Shown here: in pieces, positions 7,587-10,410 of the stretch
Numbering within the stretch: the first letter of the stretch is position 1
How the letters are laid out: each line of letters begins with the position of its first letter
Assembly: GCA_937967665.1 (NCBI GenBank)
Contig: CALBSZ010000353.1
Span: 1 to 10,410, forward strand
Source: an uncultured Planctomycetaceae bacterium
Lineage (GTDB): Bacteria; Planctomycetota; Planctomycetia; Pirellulales; Pirellulaceae
Direction of reading: 5' to 3'
DNA length: 10,410 nucleotides
Notes under the pieces: model-generated
What the model was told of the DNA's origin: nothing
The model's input: the letters and a program-made list of their open reading frames with translations, nothing else
Database searches by the model: none
Program-made: the position numbers and the translations under genes

Positions 7587-7967
7587 ATGGACATGCTCGA
7601 TATCCGTGAAGCGGATGACGTCATCGTCGTCACCTTCAAGATGGCCAACATCGTGGATGAACCCACGATTCGAAAGATCGGGGCCGAATTTGAAAAGCTG
7701 ACGCTGGAATCGACCGTCCATCGAAAGCTCTTACTGAATTTCCAGGGCGTCACCTTTCTGGGTTCCTACATGATCTCGCAGATCATGCGTCTACACAAAA
7801 TGTGCCAGAAGGATCAGGTCACGCTAAAGCTGTGTAACATTTCGCCAAAGATCTACGAGGTGTTTCAAATAACCATGCTGCACAAGGTGCTGAGTATTTA
7901 CGACACCGAAGGAAAGGCGCTCAGCGCTTTCAATTCCAAACTCAAGCGTTGGTTTGGCGGCCGCTAA
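7587..7967 (+). CDS. STAS-domain protein (anti-anti-sigma-like), 126 aa
   Basis: STAS proteins of the SpoIIAA/RsbV type bind an anti-sigma kinase or form part of a signalling complex, and are switched off when a Ser in the loop after the third strand is phosphorylated. The order fits: an initial beta pair (VIVVTFKM, 12-19), IVDEPTIRKIGAEFEKL (22-38), the central strand with the switch loop KLLLNFQGVTFLGS (47-60), then a helix (ISQIMRLHKM) and strand (TLKLCNIS). The usual D-S-S-G-L loop reads G-S-Y-M-I here, so only the Ser aligned with the phosphosite (Ser60) is kept. The start at 7587 has AGGAA at 7575-7579, seven nt upstream. An in-frame ATG at 7527 would add 20 residues and overlap the LamG gene by 20 nt; it is less likely. 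No anti-sigma or phosphatase partner is encoded nearby, so the target is unknown. Confidence 0.85.
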   Translation: MDMLDIREADDVIVVTFKMANIVDEPTIRKIGAEFEKLTLESTVHRKLLLNFQGVTFLGSYMISQIMRLHKMCQKDQVTLKLCNISPKIYEVFQITMLHKVLSIYDTEGKALSAFNSKLKRWFGGR

Positions 7968-8137
7968 ATCGTTTGGAGGTGGCGCGGAAGTTCCTGCTGG
8001 GGAGAACACCTGGCTCGCCGCGCAAGCAGATGTCGCCAAGCTCAGAAATCGCGGACGCGAACCCATGGCGTCGGCGGCAAAAACACGTAGACTCGTGGCA
8101 CGTAACGAAGCGAGTCATAGAAAGGACGATGGACATC

Positions 8138-8998
8138 ATGCCGAATCCCTGGACAGGGAGAGGGAATCCCTATTCGCGAGACGAAGTGCTGCAACGGTTG
8201 CACGCGACTCTGGCACGCGGAGAAGCGATCATTGCGGCGGGGGCGGGAACCGGGATTAGTGCGAAGTTCCTGGAAAAGGGGGGCGTCGACCTGATCATCA
8301 TCTACAACTCCGGGCGCTTCCGCATGTCGGGCCACGGTTCGACCGCCGGTCTGATGGCCTACTGCGACGCGAATGCCGTGGCGATGGAAATTGGCGAATT
8401 CGAAGTCCTGCCCGTCGTCGACGAGACGCCGGTGATCTGCGGGGTGCATGCCACCGACCCGCGGCGACGCATGTGGCACTGGCTGCTGCAAGTGAAGGAC
8501 ATGGGTTTTTCCGGGATCAATAATTTCCCCACGCACTGCATTGTCGACGGCAACTTCCGGCAAATCCTGGAGGAAACGGGAATGAGTGTCCAGAAGGAAA
8601 TCGAAACGGTCGCGGTCGCTCGGAAGATGGACTTGTTTACAATCGTCTACGTTGCCACGCCCGAGGAAGCATCGGCCATGACGGCAGCCGGAGCGGATGT
8701 GGTGATCGCCCATGTCGGCACGACCGTTGGTGGCTCCGTGGGCGTGACCGGCGCGGCTTGTTCGCTGGACGAAGCCGCGCAGCGCGTGCAGGCGATCGCG
8801 GCGGCGGCCAAGGCAGCGCGCGACGATGTCATCTGCCTGTCGCATGGCGGCCCGATCGCGACGCCCGAGGATGCGGCGTACATCAACCAGCACACGGCTG
8901 CCGTCGGGTTTGTAGGCGCGTCCAGTCTGGAGCGGATGGCTTTTGAAGACAGCCTGACGGAACTGACTCGTCAATTCAAGCAGATTCCACTCACCTAA
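8138..8998 (+). CDS. Phosphoenolpyruvate hydrolase family protein (TIM barrel, Tm-1 C-terminal-like)
   Basis: A cytoplasmic TIM-barrel protein of 286 residues, of the family annotated as PEP hydrolase-like (PF09370). Conserved blocks run in order: GAGTG (35-39), IIYNSGRFRM (54-63), GVHATDPRR (102-110), NNFPTHCIVDGNF (128-140), HVGTTVGGSVG (192-202), SHGGPI (235-240) and GFVGASSLER (257-266), the last two resembling the phosphate-binding end of the barrel. The frame is open back to an ATG at 7949, but the extra 63 residues are Arg-rich and unlike the family. AAAGGA at 8121-8126 lies 11 nt before ATG 8138 and only 2 nt before ATG 8129, so 8138 is preferred, though 8129 is possible. It is followed after 19 nt by the Tm-1-like ATP-binding gene, almost certainly in one operon. 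The exact reaction is not established for this family; the name should be taken as a family label. Confidence 0.88.
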   Translation: MPNPWTGRGNPYSRDEVLQRLHATLARGEAIIAAGAGTGISAKFLEKGGVDLIIIYNSGRFRMSGHGSTAGLMAYCDANAVAMEIGEFEVLPVVDETPVICGVHATDPRRRMWHWLLQVKDMGFSGINNFPTHCIVDGNFRQILEETGMSVQKEIETVAVARKMDLFTIVYVATPEEASAMTAAGADVVIAHVGTTVGGSVGVTGAACSLDEAAQRVQAIAAAAKAARDDVICLSHGGPIATPEDAAYINQHTAAVGFVGASSLERMAFEDSLTELTRQFKQIPLT

Positions 8999-9017
8999 CC
9001 GTCATCGAGATGCGAAC

Positions 9018-10229
9018 ATGGCCACGGTCGCCGTCCTCGGAACACTCGATACCAAAGGGCATGAACACGCGTTCCTCGCGTCGCTCGTGCGCGAACAGGG
9101 TCACCACGCGATCTTGATCGACGTGGGTACGGGCGGGCCGCCTCAGGTCGATCCGGACATTACGCGCGAGCGGGTTGCGGCGGTTGGAAACATCGATCTG
9201 GACGCCCTGCTGCGGCGTGCGGACCGCGGCGAATGCGTCGCGGCGATGGCCGCGGCAGCGCCCCTGATGCTGGGGCAACTGCAACGTGACGGTACCATCG
9301 ACGCGGTGATTTCGCTGGGCGGCGGAGGCGGCACTTCCATCGCCACGGCCGCCATGCGGGCGCTGCCAGTCGGGTTCCCGAAACTCATGGTATCGACACT
9401 GGCGAGCGGAAATACCGCGGAATACGTCGGCACCAAGGACATTGTGATGATGCCCAGCATCGTGGATGTGTCCGGGCTGAATCGGCTATCGAAGACTATT
9501 TTTCGCCAGGCGGCAGGCGCCATTTGCGGCATGGTCGCTGCCGGCGAGACGGTGGGCGACGACCAGCCGCTGATCGTGGCCAGCATGTTCGGCAATACGA
9601 CGGAGTGCGTGAACATGGCCAGGAAGGTCCTGGAAGACGCCGGCTACGAAGTGCTGGTATTCCACGCCACAGGCACCGGCGGCCGCGCCATGGAAGGACT
9701 GATCGAAAGCGGAATGGCGGCTGGCGTCCTGGATATTACCACCACCGAATGGGCGGACGAGCTGGTGGGAGGAGTCTTGTCAGCCGGTCCGCGACGACTT
9801 GACGCCGCTGCTGCTGCCGGCGTGCCGGCTGTCGTTGTGCCCGGCTGTCTGGACATGGTGAATTTCGGGCCGCGGGAATCGATCCCCAGCCAATTCGCGA
9901 ATCGCACATTTTATGTTCACAATCCGCAGGTCACGCTGATGCGCACGTGCGCCAGCGAATGCGCCCAACTGGGTCGCATTCTGGCCGAAAAGCTTAACGC
10001 CTACACGGCAGCAACAACGCTGCTGCTTCCCCGCCGGGCTGTCAGTGTCATCAGCGCACCCGGCCAGCCGTTTCACGATCCGGAAGCCGATCAGTCACTG
10101 TTTGCGGCGCTCAAGGATCAGCTGCGGAGTCACATCGACATCGTCGAAATGGACTGCGACATTAACGATCCCGAGTTTGCTCGCGCCTGCGCTGCAGCGC
10201 TGCTCCACAATATCGCGCGGGCCAGTTAG
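9018..10229 (+). CDS. Tm-1-like ATP-binding domain protein (UPF0261 family)
   Basis: A cytoplasmic protein of 403 residues matching the usual length of the UPF0261/Tm-1-like family (PF06792). It opens with the family signature GTLDTKG (8-14). A Gly-rich loop GGGGGTSIA (101-109) and the conserved STLASGNTAEYVGTKD (126-141) and PSIVDVSGLN (146-155) complete a first Rossmann-like half. A second half (about 185-400) includes SMFGNTTECV, HATGTGGRAMEGLI and TTTEWADELVGG. In the plant Tm-1 protein this region binds ATP. The gene starts 19 nt after the TIM-barrel gene with only a weak GAGA at 9007-9010, which fits co-transcription and perhaps coupled translation. The pair corresponds to the two halves of Tm-1, so the proteins probably form a complex. 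The biochemical role in bacteria is unknown to me. No promoter-like or terminator-like hairpin with a T-run is evident around it. Confidence 0.92.
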   Translation: MATVAVLGTLDTKGHEHAFLASLVREQGHHAILIDVGTGGPPQVDPDITRERVAAVGNIDLDALLRRADRGECVAAMAAAAPLMLGQLQRDGTIDAVISLGGGGGTSIATAAMRALPVGFPKLMVSTLASGNTAEYVGTKDIVMMPSIVDVSGLNRLSKTIFRQAAGAICGMVAAGETVGDDQPLIVASMFGNTTECVNMARKVLEDAGYEVLVFHATGTGGRAMEGLIESGMAAGVLDITTTEWADELVGGVLSAGPRRLDAAAAAGVPAVVVPGCLDMVNFGPRESIPSQFANRTFYVHNPQVTLMRTCASECAQLGRILAEKLNAYTAATTLLLPRRAVSVISAPGQPFHDPEADQSLFAALKDQLRSHIDIVEMDCDINDPEFARACAAALLHNIARAS

Positions 10230-10356
10230 GTTCGACATCCAGGGAAACCTCACATTCGGTGCGGCGGTGCCTCGTTGGCCAGTGTTCGGTTGGATGTGTA
10301 GCAGCCCCGGTTCAGTGCCCGTGATCAAATCGTTTAACCCCCAGCCGCAGGCGCCG
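10230..10356. other. Noncoding spacer after the Tm-1-like gene
   Basis: I see no gene, no strong promoter and no hairpin followed by a T-run here. The last part (about 10328-10350), AAATCGTTTAACCCCCAGCC followed by GCAG, leads directly into the tandem repeat and may be part of the same repeated element. This can only be judged by looking for other copies in the genome. Confidence 0.5.
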
Positions 10357-10410
10357 GCGCGATCCGGCGCCAGCGCGATCCGGCGCCAGCGCGATCCGGC
10401 GCCAGCGCGA
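10357..10410 (+). repeat. GC-rich 16-bp tandem repeat, at least 3.4 copies, running off the window
   Basis: The unit GCGCGATCCGGCGCCA occurs exactly at 10357-10372, 10373-10388 and 10389-10404, and a fourth copy begins at 10405 before the window ends. A degenerate copy seems to precede it (GGCGCCG at 10350-10356), with a perfect 10-bp palindrome GCGCCGGCGC at 10351-10360. Each unit can fold through GCGC and GCGC around a GATCCG loop; the first copy has a 5-bp stem, GGCGC with GCGCC. A unit of 16 bp is not a multiple of three, so it is unlikely to be coding. Function is unknown; a transcription-stopping or nucleoid-related repeat is possible. Confidence 0.9.

Noticed and set aside
8065..8093. 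Possible promoter ATGGCG-N17-TAGACT before the TIM-barrel gene
   Set aside because: The -35 matches only three positions and the -10 only four; a promoter is expected in this 170-nt gap but this match is too weak to annotate.
7949..8137. Upstream extension of the TIM-barrel protein to ATG 7949
   Set aside because: It overlaps the STAS gene, adds 63 Arg-rich residues unlike the family N terminus, and lacks a ribosome site, while 8138 has AAAGGA upstream.
8042..8974. A 310-codon minus-strand frame opposite the TIM-barrel gene
   Set aside because: The + strand frame has multiple conserved family blocks; the antisense product is Arg/His/Asp-rich with no motif.
10294..10410. Open frame from ATG 10294 through the tandem repeat to the window end
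   Set aside because: It stays open only because the GC-rich repeat lacks stop codons; the 16-bp unit shifts frame each copy, there is no ribosome site, and the product is low-complexity.

Overview
The window looks like GC-rich chromosomal DNA from a planctomycete, most plausibly of the Pirellula/Rhodopirellula type. The reasons are a giant exported protein that combines a Pirellula/Verrucomicrobium-type heme-binding domain, a second c-type heme site, a DUF6797-like region and a beta-propeller; neighbouring exported LamG-like and beta-helix proteins; a STAS-domain protein; and monocistronic-looking genes on one strand with weak or variable Shine-Dalgarno sites. This assignment rests on recognising families by eye, not on a search.

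Layout, all on the + strand: (1) the 3' part of hisS (1-575), a housekeeping anchor; (2) a short spacer with an easily overlooked 48-residue single-pass membrane protein (741-887); (3) the 1098-residue diheme multidomain exported protein (969-4265); (4) a membrane-anchored right-handed beta-helix protein (4414-5817); (5) an exported protein with two LamG-like domains (5909-7546); (6) a small STAS (anti-anti-sigma-like) protein (7587-7967); (7) a PEP-hydrolase-family TIM-barrel protein (8138-8998), followed 19 nt later by (8) a Tm-1-like/UPF0261 ATP-binding protein (9018-10229); (9) a gene-poor tail that runs into a GC-rich 16-bp tandem repeat cut by the window end.

How the genes work together: genes 7 and 8 form the only convincing operon. 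Their domains are those fused in one polypeptide in the plant Tm-1 protein, so they probably act together, but the reaction is not established. Genes 3 to 5 are all exported or membrane-anchored and probably act in the periplasm or at the cell surface. Genes 4 and 5 each have a plausible sigma70-like promoter, so they need not be one operon. The STAS gene seems to have its own promoter inside the 3' end of the LamG gene, which suggests separate regulation.

I see no tRNA or rRNA, insertion sequence, CRISPR array, phage gene or recognisable defence system. The most interesting items are the split Tm-1 pair, the unlisted small membrane protein, the regular 28-29-residue Trp-marked repeat in the beta-helix protein, the modified phosphosite loop of the STAS protein, and the terminal 16-bp repeat array.
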